From positions 1 to 12,545 of the forward strand of contig JBBDSM010000014.1 of assembly GCA_040904945.1 (NCBI GenBank): DNA of 12,545 nt, read 5' to 3'. This document shows positions 1 to 6,611 of the stretch, piece after piece (positions within the stretch are counted from its first letter, which is position 1; the number at the start of each line of letters is the position of its first letter). The notes under the pieces are model-generated. The model was not told the DNA's origin. It made no database searches and saw only the letters and a list, made by a program, of their open reading frames with translations. The stretch is from JAWLHJ01 sp040904945. GTDB lineage: Bacteria; Gemmatimonadota; Gemmatimonadetes; Longimicrobiales; Gaopeijiaceae. The translations under genes and the position numbers were made by a program.

Positions 1-1
1 T

Positions 2-490
2 CTAGCGATCTTCGGGGCCGTCCTCCAGCACAACGCCGTCGCCCACCCGGATCTCCCCGTCGTCGAGGACCACCGCGTACACACCGCCGCGCCAGTCGGG
101 GTCGAGCGCGGCGGTGAGCCCGGGGCACTGTGCGTCCATCCGCTCGCAGGGACGAGTCTCACCGCGGATGTGGAGCCGCACACCGCCGATCCGGAGCACC
201 CGGTCGCGGGTCTGGGCCAGGGGAACCCCGCTCACCATGACGTTGGCCCGCCGCATGGCCGGATCCGCGTCGGGCAGCTCCCGCCGGATGCGCTCGAAGA
301 CCTCCCGCTCGATCACGGTCACCTGCCGTCGTCCACGACCGAAGTTCGCGTCCGTCTCGATCCCCTTGCCGCTTACGAGGCGTGCGTCCTCGACCGGGTC
401 CATCGGGCCGCGTCGCGCGCGCTTGACCCAGAGTCGCTCCACGCGTCCTCCGTCGCCCCCGTCCGCTCGCTCACTCACTCGGTCCGTCAT
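2..490 (-). CDS. MOSC domain-containing protein
   Basis: A 162-residue stand-alone MOSC domain, the fold shared by the C-terminal part of molybdenum cofactor sulfurases, YiiM and the mARC proteins. Such domains bind or transfer sulfur to molybdenum cofactor or related ligands; the substrate here cannot be told. Visible family features are the GKGIETD segment (residues 41-47), the TRPCERM motif with the conserved cysteine at residue 115, PGL at 123-125, and the RGGVYAVVLDDGEIRVGD stretch (134-151) typical of the domain's end. The ATG overlaps the TGA of the upstream dipeptidase gene (ATGA, 487-490), and an AGGAGAAGGAG ribosome binding site sits just before it inside that gene, so translation is probably coupled. 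The cytoplasmic MOSC protein and the exported dipeptidase have no obvious shared pathway. The gene is complete; its TAG stop lies at positions 2-4, at the edge of the window. Confidence 0.9.
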   Translation of the reverse strand: MTDRVSERADGGDGGRVERLWVKRARRGPMDPVEDARLVSGKGIETDANFGRGRRQVTVIEREVFERIRRELPDADPAMRRANVMVSGVPLAQTRDRVLRIGGVRLHIRGETRPCERMDAQCPGLTAALDPDWRGGVYAVVLDDGEIRVGDGVVLEDGPEDR

Positions 491-1680
491 CGGCTCCTTC
501 TCCTCGGGGGCGGCGCCGCCGGCAACGTGGCCAGCAGCACCCGCAACGTGTTCTCACCGAGAATCGCCCGGATATCCGCCGAGGAAAAGCCCTCGTCGAG
601 GAGCGCGGCGGTGAGGTGCTCCGTGTCGGCCGCAGCGACGATCGCCGGCACCGCGCCGTCCCAGTCCGAGCCGAGGGCCACGTGGTCCACGCCGACGAGG
701 TCCGCGGCGTACCGGACCGCCCGGCCCCAGTCGCCCGGGGTCTCGCCGCAGACGGCGTCCGGCCAGAGGCCGATCCCCACGACCCCTCCCGTGCCCGCGA
801 TCCGCATCAACTGATCATCGCTCAGGTTTCGGGGACCGGGGCAGGTTCCGTCGACTCCCGTGTGGGAGACCACGATCGGACGGCGGGCCCGGCTGGTGAC
901 GTCATCGAAGAGCGCTTCCGAGGCGTGTGCGAGGTCGACCATCATCCCCAGCTCCGCCATACGGTCGAGCACGCGCTCGCCCAGGGCGGTGAGCCCGCCC
1001 TTCCGGACCCCGTGTGCCGACCCGCCGACCGCATTGTCGAAGAAGTGGGTGAGGCCGATCATCCGGTATCCGGCGGCGAAGAGTGTGTCGACGTTGGTCA
1101 GCTCACCCTCGAGCGCGTGCGCGCCTTCGATGCCGAGAACCGCCGCCACGGTCCCTTCGTCCCCGTCGCGCATCCGGAGGAACGCCGTCAGCTCGTCGCG
1201 GTTCGTCACCACCGTGAGGCGTCCCTGCGAGGCGGACGCGAAATCGCGCAGCTTGTCCGCCTGGTGCAGTGCCCGAGCGAGCAGGCTCCGCCACGTGTCG
1301 GGCGGCCAGAGCTGGATCAGCGCGAGCGGGGTGATGAGGTCCGAGTCTGCGTCGTTTTCCTCGAGGTTCATCCCACGCGGCACCTGGGTGACGGCCGTGA
1401 ACAGCTGGACCGCCACGCGTCCCTCGATCAGCCGAGGGACGTCGACATGCCCGATTCGCCCCCGGCTCAGGAGGTCTCGGTCCCAGAGGAGCGCGTCCGT
1501 ATGAAGGTCGACGACGAGCAGGGACTCGTGCAGCGTGGCCGCCGGCTCAGGGACGGACATCGTCGGCTCGGGCAGCGTGGGGTTGAGCCGGTCAGCGACG
1601 AGCACGGGAGCGGCCCACAGGGTGGCCGCGACGGCCGCCACGAGCATCGTCCCACCCCAGGCCAGCCGACGCGATTTCAT
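487..1680 (-). CDS. Membrane dipeptidase, peptidase family M19 (renal dipeptidase-like)
   Basis: Zinc dipeptidase of the amidohydrolase fold, cleaving dipeptides, often with a D-residue, outside the cytoplasm. All expected metal ligands are seen: H60-x-D62 (VDLHTD), E185 (GIEGAH), H252 (DLAHAS), H273 (VSHTG) and D339 (GSDWDG). A basic N-terminus (KSRR) and a hydrophobic stretch at about residues 8-28 give a signal peptide or membrane anchor. I chose ATG at 1680 because it leads directly into this signal. The frame stays open upstream to 1770, with another ATG at 1737, and the purine-rich GGGAGGG lies about 25 nt before 1680, which is far, so the start is uncertain. At 397 residues it is a usual length for the family. 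It is first in a two-gene unit with the MOSC gene (4-nt overlap). A divergent promoter region with a palindrome lies upstream. Confidence 0.9.
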   Translation of the reverse strand: MKSRRLAWGGTMLVAAVAATLWAAPVLVADRLNPTLPEPTMSVPEPAATLHESLLVVDLHTDALLWDRDLLSRGRIGHVDVPRLIEGRVAVQLFTAVTQVPRGMNLEENDADSDLITPLALIQLWPPDTWRSLLARALHQADKLRDFASASQGRLTVVTNRDELTAFLRMRDGDEGTVAAVLGIEGAHALEGELTNVDTLFAAGYRMIGLTHFFDNAVGGSAHGVRKGGLTALGERVLDRMAELGMMVDLAHASEALFDDVTSRARRPIVVSHTGVDGTCPGPRNLSDDQLMRIAGTGGVVGIGLWPDAVCGETPGDWGRAVRYAADLVGVDHVALGSDWDGAVPAIVAAADTEHLTAALLDEGFSSADIRAILGENTLRVLLATLPAAPPPRRRSR

Positions 1681-1735
1681 GTGGTCACGCTCACGGTCGT
1701 AGAAGCCCTCCCTAAATGCCTCCTCGTTCCATATC

Positions 1736-1751
1736 ATTGCAAATTCGCAAT
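1736..1751. promoter_or_regulatory. 16-bp near-perfect palindrome between divergent genes
   Basis: ATTGCAAATTCGCAAT pairs in seven of eight positions about its centre (one A/C mismatch). It is a notably AT-rich island in otherwise GC-rich DNA and lies in the 107-nt gap between the divergent dipeptidase and phosphodiesterase genes. It could be an operator for a dimeric regulator. It falls inside the dipeptidase frame only if that gene starts further upstream than 1680. No regulator is identified. Confidence 0.35.
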
Positions 1752-1787
1752 CGCCGCTCCCCCACGGCAACCGGAGACCGCACCCCC

Positions 1788-2285
1788 ATGCGCGTGATCG
1801 GAGTCATATCGGATACCCACGGTCTCCTCCGGGAGGAGGCCCTCGCCGAGCTCGAGGGCTCTGACCTGATTCTCCATGCCGGGGATGTCGGTGACATATC
1901 GATCATCCGGGCCCTGGCCAAGATCGCGCCGGTGCGGGCCGTGCGCGGGAATACCGACGAGGGCGCTGTCGTGGAGGCCTTACCGGAGACCGATGTCGTC
2001 GACCTGACGTCTCCGAACGGGGGCGTCTCGACCGAGGGACGCGGCCCGCTCGCCTACCTCATGCACGGACACCTGGAGCTCGATCTCGACCCGGTGGCGG
2101 CGGGCTTCCGTGTGCTCATCAATGGGCACACGCACGAGCCGTCCATCCTGGAGCGGAAGGGCGTCCTGTATTTCAATCCCGGGAGCGCCGGCCCGCGCCG
2201 CTTCAACCTGCCGGTGACGGTCGGGCGCCTGAGGGTCGATGGCGCCGAAGTGCGCGCCGAGGTCATCGACCTGATCGCCGACTGA
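1788..2285 (+). CDS. YfcE/MJ0936-family metallophosphoesterase
   Basis: Small (165-residue) calcineurin-like phosphoesterase of the YfcE/MJ0936 group, soluble and cytoplasmic, using two divalent metals to hydrolyse phosphodiesters; the natural substrate is usually unknown. The metal-binding set is complete: D9 and H11 (ISDTHG), D33 (HAGDVGD), N55 (RGNTD), H93 (MHGH) and GHTH at 113-116, followed by the family signature NPGSAGPRR (130-138). The frame is open upstream from 1716, but ATG at 1788 gives the canonical MRVIGVISDTHG start and has GGAG at 1773-1776 upstream. Divergent from the dipeptidase and convergent with the small DUF1059 gene, it appears to be a single-gene unit. Confidence 0.92.
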   Translation: MRVIGVISDTHGLLREEALAELEGSDLILHAGDVGDISIIRALAKIAPVRAVRGNTDEGAVVEALPETDVVDLTSPNGGVSTEGRGPLAYLMHGHLELDLDPVAAGFRVLINGHTHEPSILERKGVLYFNPGSAGPRRFNLPVTVGRLRVDGAEVRAEVIDLIAD

Positions 2286-2312
2286 GGCGCCCGACGGCGG
2301 CACCGGGGTCTG

Positions 2313-2477
2313 TTACGTCCGCTCGACGACCACTTCCGCCATCGCCAGGACCTGATCCCTGTCCAGGGCCATGCCGTGGGCCTCTTGGGCATGCTCCTGG
2401 ACTTTCTGCACCAGGGCGTCGTCCGACGATTCGCGAATCGTCGCGCCACAGTCGCATGATACTCTCTTGTCCGGCAT
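2313..2477 (-). CDS. DUF1059 family small protein
   Basis: A 54-residue protein, translated by hand. It starts MPDKRVSCDCGATIRES and contains the helix VQKVQEHAQEAHGM, matching the DUF1059 pattern of an N-terminal Cys-containing strand followed by an E-H-x2-E-x-H-G helix. The family is widespread, small and of unknown function; the Cys-x-Cys pair and the two histidines could bind a metal, which is inference. Two in-frame ATGs occur, at 2483 and 2477. GGAGG at 2485-2489 abuts the first but is seven bases from the second, so 2477 is preferred. The gene is divergent from the BTAD regulator and runs toward the 3' end of the phosphodiesterase gene, with a 27-nt gap. The divergent arrangement hints at control by that regulator. 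Confidence 0.75.
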   Translation of the reverse strand: MPDKRVSCDCGATIRESSDDALVQKVQEHAQEAHGMALDRDQVLAMAEVVVERT

Positions 2478-2490
2478 CGTCATCCCTCCG

Positions 2491-2509
2491 GTTGATGTTG
2501 ATGGTTGAT
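2491..2509. repeat. Three GTTGAT hexamers in the divergent DUF1059/BTAD promoter region
   Basis: GTTGAT occurs at 2491-2496, 2497-2502 and 2504-2509, that is, twice abutting and once after a one-base spacer, directly upstream of the DUF1059 ribosome binding site. SARP/BTAD regulators are known to bind short tandem repeats near promoters, so this may be an autoregulatory site. The 91-nt gap should contain both promoters, but no convincing -35/-10 pair was found. Confidence 0.4.
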
Positions 2510-2574
2510 CGAAGGTAGCGAGGGGATGTGGCGAACGGCTGGGCGCGAGCTTGGCGTTTTCTTGGAGGAGCCCG

Positions 2575-3330
2575 TTGCGCGTTTATCTTTCGGGTGAGTT
2601 GGTCGTCGAGACCGACTCGGGTGTCCTGACTGGAGCGGACCTTCCCGGCCGTCAGGGCCGCGAGGTGCTCTCGCTGTTGGGCACGCGGGTCGAGACGCCT
2701 CTGGCCCGGAGTACCATCGCCGACGAGCTGTGGGGGCCTTTCCGGCCGCCGTCGTGGGACGCGGCGCTCAGCGCGATCGTGAGCAAGCTCCGTGGAGCGC
2801 TTGCACGCGTCGGGCTCGACGGGAATGCCGCCCTCCGGGCGTCCGACGGATGCTACATGCTCCATCTGCCGAGCGACAGCTGGATCGACCATGCGGCTGC
2901 GTTCGACGCGATTCATCGCGCAGAGGGGGCCATGACGAGGGAAGATCCGGTGAACGCGTACGCACCTTCGGCCATCGCCCTCCACATCGCCCGGCGACCC
3001 TTCCTGCCGGGATCTGCAGCGCCTTGGATCGATGCCCGGCGGGACAAGCTCCGCTCGGTCCACGTGAGGGCGCTCGAGTGCCGCGCCGGCTTCTATATCT
3101 GGAACGGCGAGCACCACCTCGCGGTGGCCGCGGCGGGCGAGGCGGTGGCGCTGGAGCCGCTCCGCGAGTCGTCCTGCAGGGCGCTCATGGCGGCCCATGC
3201 CGCGGCCGGAAACTCGGCCCAGGCCATGAGCGTCTACGAGGACTGCCGGTGCCGCATCGCGAACGAGCTGGGCGTCGCCCCCTCGCCCGAGACCAGGGAG
3301 CTGCATGCGAGCATTCTCCGCAGACTCTGA
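2575..3330 (+). CDS. BTAD/SARP-like winged-helix transcriptional regulator
   Basis: A 251-residue protein with an OmpR/PhoB-like winged-helix N-terminus (about residues 1-95: LRVYLSGELVVET, then TIADELW, and SAIVSKLR in the likely recognition-helix area) and a bacterial transcriptional activation domain (BTAD, about 100-250) of TPR-like helices ending in VYEDCRCRIANELGVAPSPETRELH, the classic BTAD close. It has no ATPase, kinase or sensor domain, so it resembles the short SARP type. The start is TTG at 2575, six bases after GGAGG (2564-2568). An earlier in-frame TTG at 2551 would place that ribosome binding site inside the gene, so it is rejected. Divergent from the DUF1059 gene; likely targets are that gene and itself (inference). 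It meets the glycosyltransferase gene tail to tail 18 nt downstream. Confidence 0.88.
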   Translation: MRVYLSGELVVETDSGVLTGADLPGRQGREVLSLLGTRVETPLARSTIADELWGPFRPPSWDAALSAIVSKLRGALARVGLDGNAALRASDGCYMLHLPSDSWIDHAAAFDAIHRAEGAMTREDPVNAYAPSAIALHIARRPFLPGSAAPWIDARRDKLRSVHVRALECRAGFYIWNGEHHLAVAAAGEAVALEPLRESSCRALMAAHAAAGNSAQAMSVYEDCRCRIANELGVAPSPETRELHASILRRL

Positions 3331-3348
3331 CGACGTGAGCGAGCCGTC

Positions 3349-4161
3349 TCAGCCCGGCGAGCGATACTGATCGAGGCCGAGCTGACATCGTACGCGCCCC
3401 GTTCGCCACGTCTCCTCGAGTCGGGCCTGACTCTCCTCCAGGTGCGCTCGGGACGGCATGGGGTGGTTCAGGTGGAAGACGACGGCGTGACCGTAGACGA
3501 GCTTCCGCTGGATCCCCAGGTGATAGAGCCGCGATCCGAAGTCGGAGTCCTCACCGATGCCCCACCCGGTGTACGCCTCGTCGAAGCCGTTCACGACCTC
3601 CGCGTCGACCCGCCAGCACGCCAGGTTGCACCCGATGATCCCGCGCTGCTTCGTGTCGCGGAAGACGATGGGCCGCGGCAGCCGAAGACCCTTGCCCGCG
3701 CGCTTGATCCGCCCCCGGAGCGCCCAGGACACGAGCCGGATGTGCTCCGGATCGAAGGCGGGCACGAACGGCTCCTGGACGAAGCACCGGCGGCCCTGGA
3801 CCCAGAAGCCGCGCTCGGCCAGCCGCCGATGATCGGCGACGAATGCCGGGTGCGGGACACAGTCGGCGTCGGTGAAGACGACGTAATCGCTCCGGACCTC
3901 CGCCAACGCCTTGTTGAGGATGACGGTCTTTCGGAAGCCGTCGTCGGGGTGCCAGACGTGCCGCACCGGAAAAGGCACGCGCTCCGCCCATCCCTCGATG
4001 ATCTCGCGCGTGACAGGGCCCGACCCGTCGTCCGCCACGAGGACCTCGTCGGGGAACTGCGTCTGCAGTTCGATCCCGCATAGGGTCTTGGCCAGCACGT
4101 CGGTCTGGTTGTAAGCGCTCACGATCAGCGTGAGCGAGGGTGCGGAGGAGCGGGCGTTCAC
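3349..4161 (-). CDS. Family 2 glycosyltransferase with galactosyltransferase-type C-terminal motif
   Basis: A 270-residue GT-A fold glycosyltransferase, without membrane segments and so cytoplasmic or peripheral. It has the N-terminal TLIVSAYNQ strand, DDGS (44-47) for nucleotide binding, the metal-binding DAD at 98-100 (VVFTDADC), and GWGIGEDSDF (199-208), the motif of the Glyco_transf_7C / beta-1,4-galactosyltransferase C-terminal region carrying the likely catalytic acidic residues. HLNHP follows at 230-234. It would add a sugar to an envelope polysaccharide or glycolipid; donor and acceptor cannot be told. The start is GTG, with GGTGA a few bases upstream. It lies 31 nt downstream of the asparaginase stop on the same strand and is probably the last gene of the amidase-asparaginase-glycosyltransferase unit. 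Confidence 0.88.
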   Translation of the reverse strand: MNARSSAPSLTLIVSAYNQTDVLAKTLCGIELQTQFPDEVLVADDGSGPVTREIIEGWAERVPFPVRHVWHPDDGFRKTVILNKALAEVRSDYVVFTDADCVPHPAFVADHRRLAERGFWVQGRRCFVQEPFVPAFDPEHIRLVSWALRGRIKRAGKGLRLPRPIVFRDTKQRGIIGCNLACWRVDAEVVNGFDEAYTGWGIGEDSDFGSRLYHLGIQRKLVYGHAVVFHLNHPMPSRAHLEESQARLEETWRTGRVRCQLGLDQYRSPG

Positions 4162-4192
4162 CGGGGGTCACCGGTGATTGGGAGGCGCATTT

Positions 4193-5257
4193 TCAGAATG
4201 TCGCGAAGAGCTCTTGGAGCGCGTCCGCATCCGTCGTCTCGAGCAGCGCCAGCATGAGAAGGATGCGCGCCTTGTGCGGCGGCAGGTCCGCGGCGAGCAC
4301 GGCTCCGAGGGGCTCCGCCGGCTGGCCGACGATCCGTCCGCCCGGGACGCGCGAGGCGAGCACGACGGGGACGCCCGCCTCCACCGCCGCGCGCACCCCC
4401 TCGCGGGTACCGGGGCTCATCCGCCCGCCCGCGAAGGTGGTCACGATCAGGCCGTCCACGTCGTCGCGGACGGCGTCGAGGATCTGGCGGCTGTCGGCTC
4501 CGGTATAGTCGCCCACGATCGCGACGCGCGGGAGCGTGGCGACGTCGTCCACCCGGAACGGACTGTCCACGGTGTGCGGCCGGAGCGCCTTCCGATGGAA
4601 GACCACCGCGTCGGGGTCGACGTACCCCAGGAAGCCGAGCTCGGGAGATCGGAAGGTGTCGACGCGTTGGTTGTGCGTCTTCCAGACATCACGGGCGGCG
4701 GCGATGTCCTCGTTGAGGACGACCAGCACCCCGTGACCCTCCGCGGCGGGGGTTGCGGCCACCCGAACCGCGTTGAGCAGGTTCGCGGGTCCGTCGGCCG
4801 AAATCGCGTCGGCGGACCGCATCGACCCGACGACCACGACGGGACGGCGGTCGTGGACCGTGAGGTTGAGGAAGAAGGCGGTCTCGTCGAGGGTGTCCGT
4901 GCCGTGCGTGACCACGATGCCCGCGAGCCCCGGGTCGGCCTGGAAGAGCTCGTTGACGCGGCGGGACAGGGTCAGCCAGTGGTCGGGCGTCATCTGGGAC
5001 GAGCCGATCCGGTAGATCTCCTCCACGCGGACGTCGGCGTGGCCGAGCACTTCGGGCACAGCCGCCACCAGGCTGTCGCCGGCCAGCGACCCGCCAGGCT
5101 GGCTGGCGATCGTGCCCCCGGTGGTGATCACGACCACGCGCGGACGCCCGTCCTCTTGAGCCGACAGCCCGGCGATGCCGGTGAGCAGAGGGGCGGCGGT
5201 GAGCAGCAGTGCGGCGAGGTGCGCGGCGCCGAAACGGGGTACGACGAAGCGAGGCAT
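4193..5257 (-). CDS. Exported type II L-asparaginase (copy 1)
   Basis: Hydrolyses L-asparagine to aspartate and ammonia outside the cytoplasm. A signal peptide is plain: hydrophobic core LAALLLTAAPLLTGIAGL, with likely cleavage after LSA (about residue 33). Numbered from ATG 5257 (354 residues), it has the nucleophile T46 (TTGGTIAS), the T120-D121 pair (THGTDT), SADGP, and catalytic K193 (ARDVWKTH), matching E. coli AnsB T12, T89-D90 and K162. Two active-site differences stand out: no tyrosine is visible in the flexible loop where AnsB has Y25, and the S58-Q59 region reads GSSQM, so the glutamine is shifted or replaced. GTG at 5281 is an alternative start; neither has a strong ribosome binding site. 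It lies 54 nt downstream of the amidase gene on the same strand. A paralogue occurs at 10745-11845. Confidence 0.92.
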   Translation of the reverse strand: MPRFVVPRFGAAHLAALLLTAAPLLTGIAGLSAQEDGRPRVVVITTGGTIASQPGGSLAGDSLVAAVPEVLGHADVRVEEIYRIGSSQMTPDHWLTLSRRVNELFQADPGLAGIVVTHGTDTLDETAFFLNLTVHDRRPVVVVGSMRSADAISADGPANLLNAVRVAATPAAEGHGVLVVLNEDIAAARDVWKTHNQRVDTFRSPELGFLGYVDPDAVVFHRKALRPHTVDSPFRVDDVATLPRVAIVGDYTGADSRQILDAVRDDVDGLIVTTFAGGRMSPGTREGVRAAVEAGVPVVLASRVPGGRIVGQPAEPLGAVLAADLPPHKARILLMLALLETTDADALQELFATF

Positions 5258-5311
5258 GAAAGCGCGGAAGGTAGGGATCACAACGATTCGTTCCGTCGGT
5301 AGGTGGACGGC

Positions 5312-6316
5312 CTAACGAGCCCCGCCCGGGCCGGCCAGCGCGGCGCCATCGGTCACGACCGTGGCGAGGGGCGGGGGTGTCTCCTCGAAGCGGGTGACCG
5401 CGGCCACGATGCCACGGGCGGCCCGGTCCGGGTCGGAGAGGATCACGGCCCGGTCCCGCTCGCTCGTGATGAAGCCGGTCTCGAGGATGAGCGCGATCGT
5501 CATGGGGTGGAGCGCGTGCTCGTACCGGCGGTAGTTGAACGCATAGTAGTTGCTCATTCTGCGGGTCACGTCCGGGAGCCGCCGCAGACCCGTTTCCTCC
5601 CCATAGCTCTCTTCGAGCAGGCTGACGATGCCCGCCGCCCGACCGGTGGCGTCGCGTCGGGGGGCCGCCACCCGGTAGCCTGAAGCCCGCGGGTCGCCGG
5701 CTCCGTCCGCGTGGATCGCGATGAAGAGATGCGCCCGGTATCCTGGAGGCACGACTGCCGGAAGGACCTCCGCTTCGTAGCCGAGCTCACGCAGCATCTC
5801 CGCCGAGCGCTCCGCGATCCGAAGGTTTGCCTCCCACTCGGCCACGTCACGCCAGCGGGTGCCGTTGTCGCGAAGCCCGCGGAGCTCGTCGGGGGCCTCG
5901 TTCGCGCGCCAGTGGCCGGCCTGGAGGGCGATCTTTACCGGACCTTCGGGCGGCTGCCAGTCGGCCGGCGTCGGAATCGGGCCGGGATAGCGGTTCCGCC
6001 AACGCCGGCGGGATCGGCGCTGATCCGGAACCGGCTCGGCAGTGACGGCTTCCACGACGGCCTGGGGCGTGTCGAGCGCCTCGTCCAACGGCGGTGTCGT
6101 GGGCATCGGTGCCGCACGCAGCGGCGCCTCGGCCATCTCGAGCGTCGTCATTGGCACCGCGGCTTTTGCGCCCGGCGTCAGGTCTGCAGCGGTCGCGCTC
6201 GACGTCTCTTCCAGCGCGCGCGGCGTCTCGGTTGGGTCGGCGCTCCCCTGCATCCCGATGGCCGCCAATACGGCCACGAAGGTTCCGAGATACGCGTTTT
6301 GTCTGGCACGAGTCAC
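5312..6316 (-). CDS. N-acetylmuramoyl-L-alanine amidase (Amidase_3 family)
   Basis: Zinc amidase that cuts the bond between N-acetylmuramic acid and the stem peptide of peptidoglycan. It has a signal or anchor segment (about residues 8-25), then a low-complexity Ala/Pro/Thr-rich linker to about residue 125 including the basic patch RRSRRRWRNR. The catalytic domain follows, with metal ligands H135 (LQAGHW), E162 (EWEANLRIAE) and H202 (IAIHADG), and the catalytic glutamate E279 (ILETGF). The 334 residues contain no SPOR, LysM or AMIN domain that I can see, so the linker may be the only wall-binding part. The start is GTG at 6314-6316, five bases after GGAGG (6322-6326). An unusual run of nine G (nine C in the transcript) abuts that site. 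First gene of the likely operon with asparaginase and glycosyltransferase. Confidence 0.9.
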   Translation of the reverse strand: MTRARQNAYLGTFVAVLAAIGMQGSADPTETPRALEETSSATAADLTPGAKAAVPMTTLEMAEAPLRAAPMPTTPPLDEALDTPQAVVEAVTAEPVPDQRRSRRRWRNRYPGPIPTPADWQPPEGPVKIALQAGHWRANEAPDELRGLRDNGTRWRDVAEWEANLRIAERSAEMLRELGYEAEVLPAVVPPGYRAHLFIAIHADGAGDPRASGYRVAAPRRDATGRAAGIVSLLEESYGEETGLRRLPDVTRRMSNYYAFNYRRYEHALHPMTIALILETGFITSERDRAVILSDPDRAARGIVAAVTRFEETPPPLATVVTDGAALAGPGGAR

Positions 6317-6611
6317 GGAATCCTCCGGGGGGGGGAGCGCCCAAGCGCGGGTTGATCCAACTGATTCAGGCTACCGCGGCGTCGCCTCGGCGGCAACGCC
6401 GTCGGGGTCGTGGCAATCTGCGTGAGCGGGGGCGTCGAGGAGGCTCGTGCGCCCGGCCAACCATCGACTCGACCTTCGGTGCTACACGGCGACGTGCACC
6501 CGGTTGTGGATGGCCCGTAAGCGATGTGTTAACAAAATCTTCCGGGCTGACCTGCGCCTCGGCGGCGAGGCCGCCCTTTCGGGCACGCAGGGCACGGACG
6601 AGCTTGTCCGC
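6317..6611. other. Divergent intergenic region between amidase and DMT permease genes
   Basis: This 295-nt gap should carry both outward promoters. It holds the G9 run at 6327-6335 next to the amidase ribosome binding site, an imperfect GC hairpin at 6378-6400 (GGCGT/ACGCC outer and CGCC/GGCG inner stems), and an AT-richer patch around 6530-6542 (GTTAACAAAATCTT). The permease frame is open through much of it (from 6447) without convincing coding character. I see no further gene and no clear -35/-10 pair. Confidence 0.5.

Noticed and set aside
616..1797. Long plus-strand open frame opposite the dipeptidase gene
   Set aside because: It is the antisense of a gene with all M19 metal ligands, and its translation shows no recognisable domain.
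2263..3306. Long minus-strand open frame opposite the BTAD regulator
   Set aside because: Low-complexity Arg/Gly/His-rich translation without domain character; the plus-strand winged-helix/BTAD reading is clear.
6447..6611. Upstream extension of the DMT permease to 6447
   Set aside because: The extra 55 residues do not resemble a family N-terminus and contain no ribosome binding site-supported start; GTG 6612 gives a normal short tail.
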